NCBI GenBank assembly: GCA_951640165.1
Contig: OX621254.1
Location: forward strand, 20,806,001 to 20,870,000
DNA: 64,000 nt
From: Pseudoips prasinana
Lineage: Eukaryota > Arthropoda > Insecta > Lepidoptera > Nolidae
Direction of reading: 5' to 3'
A program made the translations under genes and the position numbers. Under the pieces are notes generated by a model. The model had not been told where the DNA came from. It saw nothing but the letters and a program-made list of their open reading frames with translations, and did no database searches. Below are positions 9,391-20,291 of this stretch, one piece after another (position 1 is the stretch's first letter; the number at the start of each line of letters is the position of its first letter).

Positions 9391-10196
9391 CACTTTTTAC
9401 GTATTTTTCCGCTAATTCAGTTCTAAAATTTGGCGATAGTTTTGATTCTACTATAAAAGTATCATTTTTCACATAAATCTATGTTCTATGTTCCGTAAGT
9501 TTATATTAATATAATATGTATTCAATTTATAATCACATCAAAGTTAGCTAGGTAAATTACGTGTAAATTGATTGATTTGCAGTTGTATCATTAGTCACTT
9601 CTTTTTATGAAAATAATTTTGTATTTTTATGGTTTACTTTGCACTAAACTGCATTGTGTCTATTTTTTAATGTATTATGATAGGATTCGATTTATATCAC
9701 TTTGTACTAATTGAAGTAAAAACTTTTGAGTCGCGTAAGATGTGGTATCTTGAGTATGTTGGTATCTTTTTTAAGAAGTTTAATCAGTGAATATGAGAAC
9801 CGATCTAGGCCGAGATGTATCACTTTTCACTGAAGGTACAGAATTGTAGGCTATTGTTTTAAATGCGTCGCCTGTTGATAGAAATCTGAAACAAAATATA
9901 ATAATATTAATAAATAATAAACTTTTTGAAACGAAGTTCCTTATCGCGCGTTGCGAAAGGGAGCTAGATGGAAAAAAATTAAGTCCAAAAGTTGTCACGA
10001 CACTTTTTACCCGACTGCGCGTCGCAAAAGAGGGTAATGTGTTTATTACCATGGAATTATTATGCATAACCCAATGAATTGTAAAAATATGTAAAGGAAA
10101 AAGAGTGCCATCTTACATTTTTAGAATTAATATTAAGTATATTAAATTTTAATTAGTGTTTAAAATTTTTAAATAGTTGGTAAGTGAAAATCTGTA

Positions 10197-10198
<2 letters not shown>

Positions 10199-10242
<44 letters not shown>
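10199..10242. repeat. (AT)n microsatellite
   Basis: About 22 AT units inside the Harbinger 1 intron. The following 10243-10330 (CTCTGCCTAGTTCGG...) resembles the worn 3' tail of a lepidopteran SINE or LINE. Confidence 0.85.
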
Positions 10243-10243
<1 letters not shown>

Positions 10244-10444
10244 AGGGATTGGTGCTGATAACTGAGATACAGGCTCTGCCTAGTTCGGTTACAGATGCCT
10301 AATTTATTTGTTTGTTATAAAATCTTTTAGCTAAACATAAGTATTTTGTAAACTAGAATTAAGTTTTTGGAAATAAAAAAAATATTATTATTATTATATA
10401 ATGGAATGGAATGGTCGACTGAACTGGAATGAAGTGAAGTGTAG

Positions 10445-10680
10445 GGTCGAAAATCACTTGAACCTTTTTTTTTACTTGCTATCGTTAAGCATATCAAAAA
10501 AAATAGGTTCAAGCGATTTTCGACCTTATTGACATTTAATATTTAGTTTGTTTTTTCTCACATTCTCGTTGGCTAACATTGCAACATCATTTAAATCCGG
10601 TGTTTGCATAAATGATAAGGTCGAAAATCGCTTGAACCTGTTTTTTTAACTTGCTTAACGATAGCAAGTTAAGAAAACGT
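10445..10680. repeat. small inverted-repeat elements, AGGTCGAAAATCRCTTGAAC family
   Basis: The motif occurs at 10445-10467 (+), inverted at 10507-10531, and again at 10617-10639 (+). The first pair bounds an 87-bp MITE-like unit whose core TGCTATCGTTAAGCA reappears inverted beside the third copy. They lie in the Harbinger 1 intron. Confidence 0.6.
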
Positions 10681-10740
10681 CAGTCGCTACAGCGTCATTC
10701 GAAACAAAGTACCGGAACCTAATTATCTTGATTGTTTCAG

Positions 10741-12013
10741 TCCAGGATGCGAAATCCGAGTGAAAAAAGTTAAGGGATAACCATAAATACAGTTTAAAGA
10801 GAATGAAAGCCACCAGATCTGGGCAGGCAGCTACAAACCTCAATACTTGGAGATATGCGGAATAGATGGAATTTTTAATTTCATATATGAAAAATCGTAG
10901 TAGGTCTACCAATTTAAATTCTACAGATATACGATCATCGGCAACACCTGAAACCTCCATAACGCAAGATGACGAAGATACTAATAATTCAGAAATATCT
11001 GTAGTTCCAACAAATGATACAGTCAATAATACGGAGGCTAGTGCACCACAAGGAGGTAAAACTCAGACAAGGAAGCGGACCGCAGATGGAGATTTTATAG
11101 AATTACTGAAAGAAATGGAAGAAAATCACCAAAAAAGACAAGAAGAAAGAGATTTAAGACGCACAATGACAAATACGCAAGAAAAAGGTGCCATTGATTT
11201 GTTTTTAGAAAGTATGGCGATCACCATAAAAACGATGTCTATGTGGATGCAAAATCGCGTTAATAAAAAAATATTTCTAATCGTTAGTGACGCCGAGGAA
11301 GAACTAGAAAATTATAATACTTGTGTTACACCAGACTCAGTAAACTTGCCGGCAGCAGCAGCATCATCACGTTCTGCTAATTACGGATACACTACGTCGA
11401 GAGACCCTGTCCCTGAAGCTGATTCAACATATCTTTTTCGTATTATATCTGGTGACATTGATTGTTCTGACTTACTGAACAAAGTCTCATTAAATATTCC
11501 ATCAAAGGCCGTGAGACATCATAAAACATTTCATCTTCCTTTAGTATCAACAAACTATTGTCAAAATGCATTCCTATGGCGAACAAGCAATTTGTTAAAT
11601 AAACAAATAAAATCTTTTAATTTTGACATATTTGTCAATAAAACTGAAACAGTGAGACGGGTACTCGGCCTAGACTTTTTCTCTAAATTTAACACTTAGA
11701 CTATAATAAATTAATTTTAAGCTGATCACATATGTATAACATATACCACTGTCTATTCGTGGAGACCTGTAATTGGCCTTCTATTACTATTGATAGCTTT
11801 TTATAACTGTTTTTATGTGCTGTTGGTCTTCCTTAATATTAAATAAATAAATAAATAAACAATAACTTGCCGGCAGCAGTAGCAGGATCATCACGTTCTG
11901 CCAATTACGTATACACAATACCGGAAGCAGCAGCGTCACGTTCTAATAAGACATACCACGGATACAGTAGCTCAGGAAGATTTGAGCCATCCCCGTTACA
12001 TGATTATGATAAC
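10741..12013 (+). pseudogene. Harbinger 1 accessory MADF/BESS protein, exon 2, broken
   Basis: Antisense to the transposase and inside its intron. The exon starts after TTGATTGTTTCAG and codes for the second half of a MADF domain (KLRDNHKYSLKRMKATRSGQA, with small indels). A 277-codon open frame follows from 10868, with a BESS-like helix (DLFLESMAITIKTMSMWMQN...IFLIVSDAEEEL). A LINE fragment is inserted at about 11435-11868; the C-terminus resumes as SSRSANYVYTIPEAAAS and ends at 12013 (HDYDN, stop). Exon 1 should lie left of 4640 and is lost. The protein is expected to bind DNA and bring the Harbinger transposase to the nucleus or its target. Confidence 0.65.
11435..11868 (+). mobile_element. 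LINE 3' end fragment
   Basis: It codes for an RT C-terminal tail (RIISGDIDCSDLLNKVSLNI, then FHLPLVSTNYCQNAFLWR) ending at 11697-11699, then a short 3' UTR and an (AAAT)n tail at 11843-11861. It splits the accessory gene. The flanking AACTTGCCGGCAGCAG is present on both sides (11346 and 11867), but the left copy lies about 90 bp before the LINE, so the target duplication is not cleanly defined. Confidence 0.6.
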
Positions 12014-15000
12014 TAAGCATAATGTTCTTTTTCATTATTTGACTGATTTGTTTTATTTCTGAGTAAAGTCTAAAATAATTACCTATTAACAATGTTTTAT
12101 TTCTTACCTGAGACACACAGCTATCTTTTCTTGAGGTGAAATAGCTTTCCTGTAGTTGGTGTTTTGTTTCAAAATATCGACCTTCACAAATGACAAAAGT
12201 TCTTGAAATGTTTCTCTATTAACCCTGTAATAATTCTTAAATTTTTCGTCGTCTAAATCGTAAAACAGCCTAAATTCCCCTTTAAATTTACGTGAATATG
12301 CTGGCACAGCCAAAATCTTCGTTTAGCGCGTTTTTTTATTTGCATAAGATACAACAATACGTGTTTATTTTTTCTGTATACATAATCACTGTCATCATTC
12401 GATTCCGTGTCACTCGATACCATCGCAACAACACGACCACACGCAACCAGCTCAAAACTTCAAGTGAACTCGTTCTCTGTCGAAATTATCTATTCGTTTT
12501 TCATTTCTCATTTTCCGTTCAGCTCAGTCCACTCATTTCTCTATCTCAGTTTCATTTTGCAGTGGAAATCAAATGACCATTTCTTCGTTGCTGGAAACGC
12601 AAACCTATTAATATCATTAAAAAGGAGTCCGTTCCGCCTAACCATTTTCCGCACATTACCCTTTCGCAGTGGAAACCGGGCTTAAGGCTGCCTGTCCACT
12701 GGAGCGGAGCGAGGTAGCGGAGCGGAGAGACAAAGTAAAGCGGAGCTGAGTAGCGTACTGTTTCTGTCCACCTGAGCTGAGCGAGAAAGTAACGCGGAGC
12801 GGAGTTGCAAACCACATTTTTCCATATGCGGAGCTATGCCGTGAGTACGCGACGAGTCATTTCGAACTCCCGGCGGCGGGCGACTGGTTTAGTTCAACGA
12901 AAATTCAGTGACAGTAGACATGTTATCGATAAAGTTAATACATTCGATGGTCCCTATTAACTATGTCGGTTCTCCAAAAATATGACTTTTAAAATATCAT
13001 TTTATTATTTGTTACGTCTTTTATCCAGTTTTTGTTTGCCAACAAATCTTTAAAATTGTAAAAGCCCCGTGAGGTCATTTCTATTATATTGTACGGTGTA
13101 CGAGGTTTTCGCCCAACGTATCAAACAGAACCATTCATCAGGAAAGTAAATCATCCTCCCCTCACTCTCCCTTTCTATAAGCGCGTGAACACTATCCCCT
13201 TCATTTTGGGTGTGTCCCTTCTCCATAAATCTATGTGTTATAGGTACCTCAAGCTCCTTAGCAGCAAGCAAATATGAAGCAAAGACAATCCGGTTGCGGT
13301 TTTAGCCAGCACAATTGTCTGACCAAAATCTAAATTCCTTCAACCCTTTTTCGGTATGCGTTTTAATAAAATTGTACAAGCAACTTGAAACTTCATTAGC
13401 CCCTCTTTTGCGACATGCACTCATGCCACATATAACAAGTAGCAGTTTTATTTCCAAGCTCAAACAGTGTAAAGTTAAAAGTGTTCAGTTTCCTTTTATA
13501 ATAAAATAAACTTACCTCACCGTGCGGACTCTGCAAAACTTTTTGGAAATCGAATGTAGCTACGACTATTTCAGAATTATTACTGGCTTCTATTTTATCT
13601 GATTGTTTGAGTGATCTAGCTTGTTTCTTTCGCTCTTGATGTTCCAGAAAACTCTGTTTTTCTTGTTCTGTGGAGAATCGATTGTTCGCAAAGATGTGGC
13701 AAACTTCACATAAGTCTTTTTTGGGCTTGTAAAACGCTAAGTTAAAATTGGCATTTACGATATCACGGTATTGCCGTTTGTTGGCTTGGTTACTGTACAG
13801 ATTGGAATTATGCCCTTCAACATATAGTTTGTAAATCTGTGAGGTGCTTTTTATATTATTCGAGTATCGTTTTGCGGTATATTACGTGCATAGTGAGATT
13901 CCACTCGATCTACACAATTGACATGGTCTTTTACACTTTGTACCATTATTTCATCAATTACTCTATGTTTATGTTCATATTTTCCTCTTTTGTCCTCTTC
14001 AACAGTTGTTACTCCGTCATATTTCTTCCAAGCCGTTGTTATTATTTGCTCACCACTTAATATTGTACTTAAAAACATCTGTTTACATACTCTTTTTGGT
14101 TCACTTTCGGTTGCAGTTGGGAGATAGTAGACATAAGTATAATAATAATAATAAAATGTTTAATCACATCTCACATGGAATTACAGAAAACAGCTGGTTT
14201 ACAAATTGCTTGAAAGTAAAACGGTCCTTGTGAGAGTCTGGAGTCTGAACTAGGTCGAAAACCTGTACTACAGATCTCCAGGCTCTCTCCGGAAAATTCT
14301 AAAAACTAGGTGCAACGTGTTGTTTTGGGTGATGTGAATGGTTATTATGATATGTATACGAAACATGCAAAATAATATATATTAAAAGATCCTATGTGAG
14401 TGAAGGTATGTGTGTGGGAGTGTATGTACAGTGTGTAGGGCTGTGTGTAAGAAGTGAGTAAGTGGAGTGAGAAACAAGGTAATGTGCGTTGGGTCCTTTG
14501 TTTGTTTGGTTTGTGGTTCTGGAACCGGTTTGTATTGAGGCAAATTGTGAGATTTATTCTAAAGCTTAATGGATAGTATTCATCAGGTCTTCAGTTTCTT
14601 CGTATGACAGTGTAAGAAGCCAGGCTATTAGTTTTTTTTCGCTTGGAATATCGTATCTGGATATATAAATACTTTTTTGTTGACTTTGTTGTATAAAAAG
14701 GGGCCCAGAAAGCTGTAAAATCTCTGCGCAAATGACGATCGAAATTTGCGTAGTTGTCTACAAACATAGTAAGACTTACGTTTAGTCAACTGTAGGGGTT
14801 CATATTTTAATTCATTGTGTTGCCTGAGTACAATGTTTAGAATGTGTAATTGGCATATGGTCAGCACTTCACAGTTTTGGTATAGTAGTTTGGTGGGGTA
14901 TAAGAAAGGTTTGAAGGTGGACACTTTCAGTAATGCTCGCTGTGCAACTTCCACTGGTTTAATAGTGGTTTTGGGAGAACTTCCCCAAACAAGAATGCTG

Positions 15001-16002
15001 TAAGTACAGATAGATTGGCATAATGAAAAATAGGTTGTTTTTAATAATTTAGGGTCTAAAACGTGAAGGAGTTTTTTGAAAATTACCAATAACTTACGAA
15101 TTCTAGAGCTAAGGGATGTTATATGCCTTTTAAAAGTGAGATTATTGTCTATTACGATACCTAGGTATTTTATGTGTGAGGTTTGTTCAAGAGGTTCACA
15201 AGAACGTAGGCCGTCATTCGAGTTAAAACATGTGTGCGCAGTAAGGTCGTTAGGAGGGTCAGTATTTCGAATTGAGAAACAAATAAATTTTGTCTTACTT
15301 ACATTCAGAGATAAACGAGTGTTACGCAAAAGAGCTGTAACATCATTTAGACCTTTTTGAGCTATATCATAGGTCTCGCTCCAGATGTCTATCATAAAGG
15401 TAAGGGCAGTGTCATCTGCATATGAAATTAATGTGCCCTGTGTAAGCGGAGTTAAACAAAGATCATTAATGAAAATGAGGAAAAGAGTTGGTCCTAAGAT
15501 GCTTCCCTGAGGAACCCCGTATGTTACAGGAAGATCCGAGCTTAAGTATAATAACTAAGACTACTCTTTGTGACCGGTTAGTCAGATAGCTTTTAAGTTG
15601 GAGCTGTGTACCTCTTATACCGTTTTGGTTAAGTTTATCAAGTAAGATAGGAACAGAAACCGTATCGAAAGCTTTTGCTAAATCTAGAAAAATTGTCAGG
15701 CATTTTTTACCGTGATCTATATTTTGAAGTATATATCAGTTAAATTGTGAATATCATCAGTTGTGGATTAACCACGTCGAAAGCCATATTGGTTATCAGA
15801 AAGAATGGAATGTTTGTCAATGTAATTTAGAAGTCTATGGTTAATTAATTTTTGAAGAATTTTTGAGAAAGCTGGTAGTAACGAAATAGGCCTATAGTTT
15901 CTGATACGGTCTCTGTCACCATTCTTATAGACTGGAATTACTACAGCTTTTTTGAGGCATGATGGGAAAACTCCTTTCATAAAACATATATCCAAACTAA
16001 TA

Positions 16003-16307
16003 TTATAAATGCGAAAGTAACTCTGTCTGTCTGTCTGTCTGTCTGTCTTTGCTTCACGCCTAAACTACTGAACCGATTTGTGTGAAATTTGGCACAGACA
16101 TAGTTTGGAACTTGAGAAAGGACATAGGATAGTTTTATAACAATAAATAAAATAAAAAATAAAATAGCGCCATCTATTGGTCAAGAGTCGGCATCAATTC
16201 AGTACTGAACATTCATCGGAAAAATGTAAATAAATAGTAAAAAGGTATGAAAATATAATATAATACAACTTTTAGTAGAAAAAAAATGCTTTAACGGAGT
16301 ATAGATA
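16003..16307. repeat. dispersed lepidopteran repeat with (TCTG)n
   Basis: It starts AACTAATATTATAAATGCGA, has a (TCTG)n microsatellite at about 16022-16048, then ACTGAACCGATTTGTGTGAA and TTTGGCAC. The same arrangement recurs at 53555-53650, and the ACCGATTTTGATGAAATT motif at 55845-56060. No coding capacity. Confidence 0.6.
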
Positions 16308-16563
16308 AACTAGCTTTTGCCCGCGACTTCGTTCGCGTGGAATAGTGACTTCCGGCAGATTTTTGGTTTTACGCACATAGTTCCCGATCTCGCGGGATCT
16401 CTTCAAAAACGAAATGTGGAAGATATTCTAGGGAACTCTACAAAAATCAACATAATGAGCTCTGCGTTGGAATTGAAGATATGTATACTCACTTAGGGCA
16501 TTAAAGCCGTTATTGCCGGGAGTCACTATTCAACGCGAACGAAGTCGCGGGCAAAAGCTAGTT
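16308..16563. mobile_element. 256-bp MITE-like element with about 47-bp inverted ends
   Basis: Arms 16308-16354 and 16517-16563 pair; the outer 31 bases are perfect (AACTAGCTTTTGCCCGCGAC...). The TTTTGCCCGCGACTTCG type is abundant in lepidopteran genomes. It sits inside the LINE. Confidence 0.75.
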
Positions 16564-16701
16564 GAAAATAAATGCAAGGGGGCAAGGTGTAATTTAGGAT
16601 TTTTGATAATTTTATTAGATATTTTATCCCATCCAACTGCGCTATCCGTCTTTAACGTCTCTATAATCTGTTCAATTTCCTCGGCATCAGTGTTTATGAG
16701 A

Positions 16702-16834
16702 ACAAATGAGTTGGAGTTGTTATAGGTGGTTGGTATCGGTCTGGTGTAGTTAGAATCTGTGCCAATATTTTCAGCACAGATTCTAACTACACCAGACCGA
16801 TACCAACCACCTATAACAACTCCAACTCATTTGT
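16702..16834. repeat. 61-bp perfect inverted repeat at LINE 5' end
   Basis: Arms 16702-16762 and 16774-16834 are exact complements with an 11-nt spacer (CAATATTTTCA). One arm is LINE coding sequence, so the other is its fold-back copy, as expected from template switching or snap-back during insertion. Confidence 0.9.
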
Positions 16835-18269
16835 ATCATCAGTATACTCATGTTGCGTTTAATTATTTCAGTAGTGTTACGGCCTTTGTTATTTTTTTTT
16901 TGTGTATTTTATAACAAACTCCCATTGCCTATTACGATCGCCCAGTTTCCAAAACTTGGAAAAGATAGTCTCTTTACTTTTTTTTAGCTTTACTTAAGCT
17001 CTCTTTGCTTTAAATCGTAGTTTTCAGTACATTTGTAGCGACATTTCTTTCCACATGGCTGCCCTAACACTATTTCTGCTATCTGTTTCCCTTCTTTATT
17101 TGCATATGCTTTTCCTTCGTTCTTCATTTTCTTTCTTTGAACTACACACCATCGCTCTTTGTGTTAAAGTCTTTTCTTTCCTATATCTGTCTTATAAGTC
17201 TTCTTAATGGATTGTTTTTGCGTAGTCGGTGTTACACTAACAGATGCGACTGTTATAGTTGACGGTGTTGGTAGATTTAAGTAAATTACATCCGGTGTAA
17301 TGGCATAGGTTTCGACGCATATGGAACAGAATTCATTTTGACATGACTCTTCGAGAATTAACCCTGGTGACGGTACTGGCTTCTGTTTCTACTATCCTAA
17401 CCTCCGCATCTTCAGGGGTTTTCCTCCCAGAAACCGTTATGTCGCTGAATACATCCTCCATTAAATCTTGCATACACTGTGACATTTTTTCATCGCACTG
17501 CGCTGGTATTGGTGAAGATTCTCTATCTGGAAAGATTAATACTTTTTTTAGAAATAGATAATTATGTGACCAAAGTTAAGCAACTACAGCTAAAATTGTA
17601 TCGTAAAATTAAACTTGATTAAGATGGTATGCTATTTTACTTCTACCCACAGCTGATACAAGATTTTTAGTCAGTCAGATCATACTTCCGATAAACAATT
17701 TTCTACATTATGCACTTGTTAATGTAGAATTAGACACATCCGACAGTCTTAATAACATACGTTTCATGCAATTATGTCGGATGTTATACTTCCGACAAAA
17801 TATATATTTTTTTTGTTACAAGTAACAATGTTAGTAGTGTCAGATCCTTCAAAATGATCGACTGCAAATCCACTGAATAATGTCAGTAGTGACATATTCG
17901 TCAAAATTCACTGTTGGAAGTCCATTGAATACGGTTGGATCTACCTGAACCTACTTTATTGAAGGGAATATTTCTATTTTCTCCAAAATACGACTGTGGC
18001 TTCTTTAGAAACTAGTAACTATAAATTATTAAAATTATTATTTAATTTACATACTCATTCTCTACAATTAGTATCATAAAAAGTGCTTACCAGTTCTGTA
18101 TGTGTGGGGTAATCTTCACAGTCGCCCGTCTCCTTATTTATGACAATGTGCTCATTAATAGGATCTTGTCTGTTAAATTTCAGTAAACCTAAAATCCGTT
18201 TAGAGCGATACGACATGATGGGATTGTAATTACATTCACGAACAATTACCTATTTATCGTAATTTCGGT

Positions 18270-18352
18270 TGGGCGGCCGCGCGTGCGTATCCCCCCGTAA
18301 CAAAGAACGTACTGGCACAACCGCACGCGCGCGCGCTATCTCCGCCCCGCGG
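18270..18352 (-). promoter_or_regulatory. CpG-rich 5' region of the decayed DUF7869 element
   Basis: GC-rich block (GGGCGGCCGCGCGTGCG, then GCACGCGCGCGCGC) about 60 bp upstream of the ATG at 18216, in AT-rich DNA. It mirrors the block in the sister element at 9243-9390. Confidence 0.4.
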
Positions 18353-18563
18353 ACAGTACAGGTTTCGCCACTACTGACACTGTTGCACAGACTTGGATAT
18401 TATTACCGACAATATTAACTTAGAAACTACCTCAATATCAATAACATGACTAAAAAAATAAATAAAATAGCGTTGCATGGAACTTTTTATTATAAATCTA
18501 TTTATGTAAAAAAGTCAATTTTGGCAAAAATGGATAACCGACATTGTTAATAGGGACCATCGA

Positions 18564-20291
18564 AGAGTTGGAGTCAGAAGAAACCGAATTACTTGCCATT
18601 TGAACAAATCTATGAGGAGACATAGATTTTGGTTAAGAAATCATATCAAACATCGTTCAGAACACAGTGAATATTTTACTTTTTTCCGAACTGCTGATGA
18701 AGAAACTTTCGAAAATTCTTATAGAGATTCAAAATAAACTTTTTATGAACTTCACTCCCTGATTGAACCATATATTCGGAAACAAGACACAAATTACAGA
18801 AATTCTAGTAGTAGCCGTGAAAGATTAGCAGTATGCTTAAAGTAAGTACACATTTTAAAATCAAAGTAATTTTTATTTTTACACACAGTCAACACCATGT
18901 TATTATTAATTTAAAAATCTGTATCAAAGTTGTCCACATTTTAATTGAGTCTTGTTGGCTCTGGTGCAGATGTTTCAATATCCTAGGTTGTTTGAATTTG
19001 TAAAGCGCTATTGTATGGTATTGTAGTATTGATACTAGTGTTGATATTATCTGGAGCAATAGTATTATTGATACTAATATTGATATCTTTGGAGCACTTG
19101 AAGTGTCGATGGTAGTGTTGATATTATCTGGTGTAGATGTTAAGCCTGTAGAATAACCATAATTATTCGGAGAATACCAACTATGTTGAAAATTACTCTT
19201 GAATGACTACGATTATTGACAGACGGAAAATTATTTGAATCTGATGGCAAAAAATTGCATGATTCCTGTGAACTCTCTTCAATGATATTTGGCGGATTTG
19301 AAGTTTCGCTAACTGAGTCGTCCAGAGGCGCAAAATTAGTTGACCGGTCTTACTCATGTAAGGCAATAAAAATGACATGGCTTTCTGATATTTCGTTGTT
19401 TTCTAGCCTGTCCACACCTTGTTGCATTTTGTCTTTTTAAGGCATCCCGATGGTTATCTCTCAGTTGTTTCCATCGCGACTTGGCAATTTTAACTGAAAC
19501 AATCAACAAACACAAAAATGTATTACATGGTCTATTTTTTACATGCACTCACACGAAGTACAATTAAATAGGTTTTTTTTAGGTATTTAGCAGCCGCAAG
19601 TCATTCACAACGGTGGGAGAGAATTTTAGAATTGGATTAAAAAGTGTATTAAGAATTGTTGATAAGGTTTGTGATGCTTTATGGAATGTATTGCATCCTG
19701 TTGTCATGCCGCAACCAACAGAAGACGACTGGAAAGGAATCGCAAAAGATTTTGATGAGCTATGGCAATTTAAAATTTGTACATGAACGATTTTCTAAAG
19801 CAGGAATTTTTGATAACAGCATTTTTGGAAAGAGTCTAAAAGAAAAGAGATTGAAATTACCTCAACCGGTATCATTGTATCAAGGTGGAGCAAAAATGCC
19901 TTTCGTATTTATAGGAGACGAAGCTTTTCCATTGATGGAAAAATTTATGAGGCCATATCCACGTGGTGGACTAAACGCAGAAAGAAAAATCTTTAACTAT
20001 CGATTATCAAGGGCACGTCGCATTGTTGAGGCAACTTTTGGTGTATTGACGAGAAGGTGGTACGTGTATCATAAACATTTTGAATGCAAAATAGAAAGAA
20101 AAGCAACTTGTGTTTTGCATAATTATTTAATTCAAAGACAACCTGATTATATAAACATTGTTAAAAACAACATGCAGCAAACATTATTATCAGTTGGTGA
20201 TATTACAGAAACACAACATTGTAGTAATGATGGCTATCAATATCGCGAAATGTATTGTTCATACTTCAATAATCAGGGGAAGGTACCATAG
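18564..20291 (+). pseudogene. Harbinger 2 transposase (two exons, core deleted)
   Basis: Exon 1 covers the acidic start (EELESEETELLA, 18562-18597) and RRHRFWLRNH...EYFTFFRTADEETFENSYRDSK. A TAA stop follows, then FYELHSLIEPYIRKQDTNYRN...RLAVCL and a donor AAA|GTAAGT (18843). Exon 2 (19583-20291, after TTTTTTTTAG) gives IGLKSVLRIVDKVCDALWNV...DDWKGIAKDFDELWQF, then jumps to FSKAGIFDNSIFG, FVFIGDEAFPLMEKFMRPYP, and the E-motif helix NYRLSRARRIVEATFGVL. The jump deletes the segment with both catalytic aspartates (GxxDGKH and DxG). A dead transposase. The first exon's upstream part is displaced by the DUF7869 element. Confidence 0.75.

Larger units (their letters stand above)
5151..9841 (-). mobile_element. 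4.7-kb DUF7869-type DNA transposon, near intact (Sola-like candidate)
   Basis: Inverted ends at 5151-5177 and 9816-9841 match: CTGTACC, one variable base, then TCAGTGAAAAGTGATAC. They are flanked by AATT at 5147-5150 and 9842-9845. Removing the element and one AATT rejoins the Harbinger 1 frame as AYN-YRMS, the expected Harbinger sequence, which proves the boundaries. It carries one intact gene (6426-8648) with a 5' UTR intron. TTGTATCAC-like motifs recur near both ends (5170, 5354, 5600, 5700, 9583, 9692). A 4-bp TSD fits the Sola superfamily, but that assignment is not certain. Confidence 0.85.
4641..12423 (-). pseudogene. Harbinger 1 transposase (two exons, broken)
   Basis: Exon 1 runs 12423-12108: a start (ATG at 12423) rich in S/D/E, a KKRAKRRFW basic patch, a frameshift near 12280, then FRLFYDLDDEKFKNYYRVNR...EKIAVCLR and a CAG|GTAAG donor. 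Exon 2 starts at 9885 after TTTCAG (FLSTGDAFKTIAYN). It is cut at 9842/5150 by the DUF7869 element and resumes as YRMSTRNC...LGGIDGKHVAIKCPPHSGSQ and VGSMGRFSDGGIF, which include the first two catalytic aspartates of the DDE domain (DDE_4 type). A TAA at 4689 and loss of sequence after LLRPYS remove the third (E) motif. The intron (9886-12107) houses the antisense accessory gene. Confidence 0.8.
4641..12682 (-). mobile_element. Harbinger 1 (PIF/Harbinger), left end lost, heavily interrupted
   Basis: It contains a two-exon transposase on the minus strand and the accessory MADF/BESS exon on the plus strand inside the transposase intron. The right end is taken at 12682, where GCAGTGGAAACCGGGC meets TTAA and Harbinger 2 begins. 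The left end is missing: homology stops near 4640, next to the gypsy leader. A DUF7869 transposon (5151-9841) and a LINE fragment (about 11435-11868) are inserted. Confidence 0.75.
14136..16834 (-). mobile_element. CR1/jockey-type LINE, 5'-truncated, broken
   Basis: The 3' end is at about 14136 with an (ATT)n tail. Minus-strand RT blocks: about 16740-16564 (LKTDSAVGWDKISNKIIK), 15995-15768 (GVFPSCLKKAVVIPVYKNGD, RNYRPISLLPAFSKI, QYGFRRG), then several shifts and stops across 15767-15396, and 15395-14628 (SKTKFICFS, HIKYLGIVIDNNLTF, YSILVWG). The active-site block near 15400 (FHMQMT, for YADDT-like) is damaged. Another repeat block (16003-16563) is inserted. The 5' boundary is a 61-bp fold-back. 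Confidence 0.7.
13050..18216 (-). pseudogene. DUF7869-type transposase, multi-exon, broken
   Basis: Visible coding pieces on the minus strand: 18216-18091 (MSYRSKRILGLLKFNRQD, 42 codons, then |GTAAGC); 17526-17340 (acidic, SPIPAQCDEKMSQ); about 17190-16905 (KNEGKAYANKEGK, CGKKCRYKC, FSKFWKLGDRNRQWEF); and 14128-13050 after the LINE. The last piece carries DHVNCVDRVESHYAR, VVATFDFQKVL, YMWHECMS, FWSDNCAG and GHTQNEGDSVHALIE, the DUF7869 pattern with candidate D, D and E residues kept. There is a stop after SDNCAG (TAA replacing a sense codon) plus frameshifts near 13400 and 13850. Probably dead. Confidence 0.7.
12948..18559 (-). mobile_element. decayed DUF7869-type DNA transposon
   Basis: The ends TGGTCCCTATTAAC-x-ATGTCGGTT are at 12948-12975 and, inverted, at 18532-18559, flanked by TCGA at 12944-12947 and 18560-18563. 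A broken multi-exon gene of the same family as the one at 6426-8648 lies on the minus strand. The terminal sequence differs entirely from the 5151-9841 element, but the 4-bp target size is the same. A LINE with further insertions occupies 14136-16834. Confidence 0.8.

Noticed and set aside
11346..11930. AACTTGCCGGCAGCAG taken as a clean LINE target duplication
   Set aside because: The left copy is about 90 bp from the LINE start and the copies have diverged; it may be a coding repeat of the accessory gene.
16022..16048. CRISPR-like or functional tandem array
   Set aside because: It is a simple (TCTG)n microsatellite within a dispersed repeat.
17343..17561. 72-codon plus-strand frame
   Set aside because: Reverse of an exon of the decayed DUF7869 gene, which has splice signals and family motifs on the minus strand.
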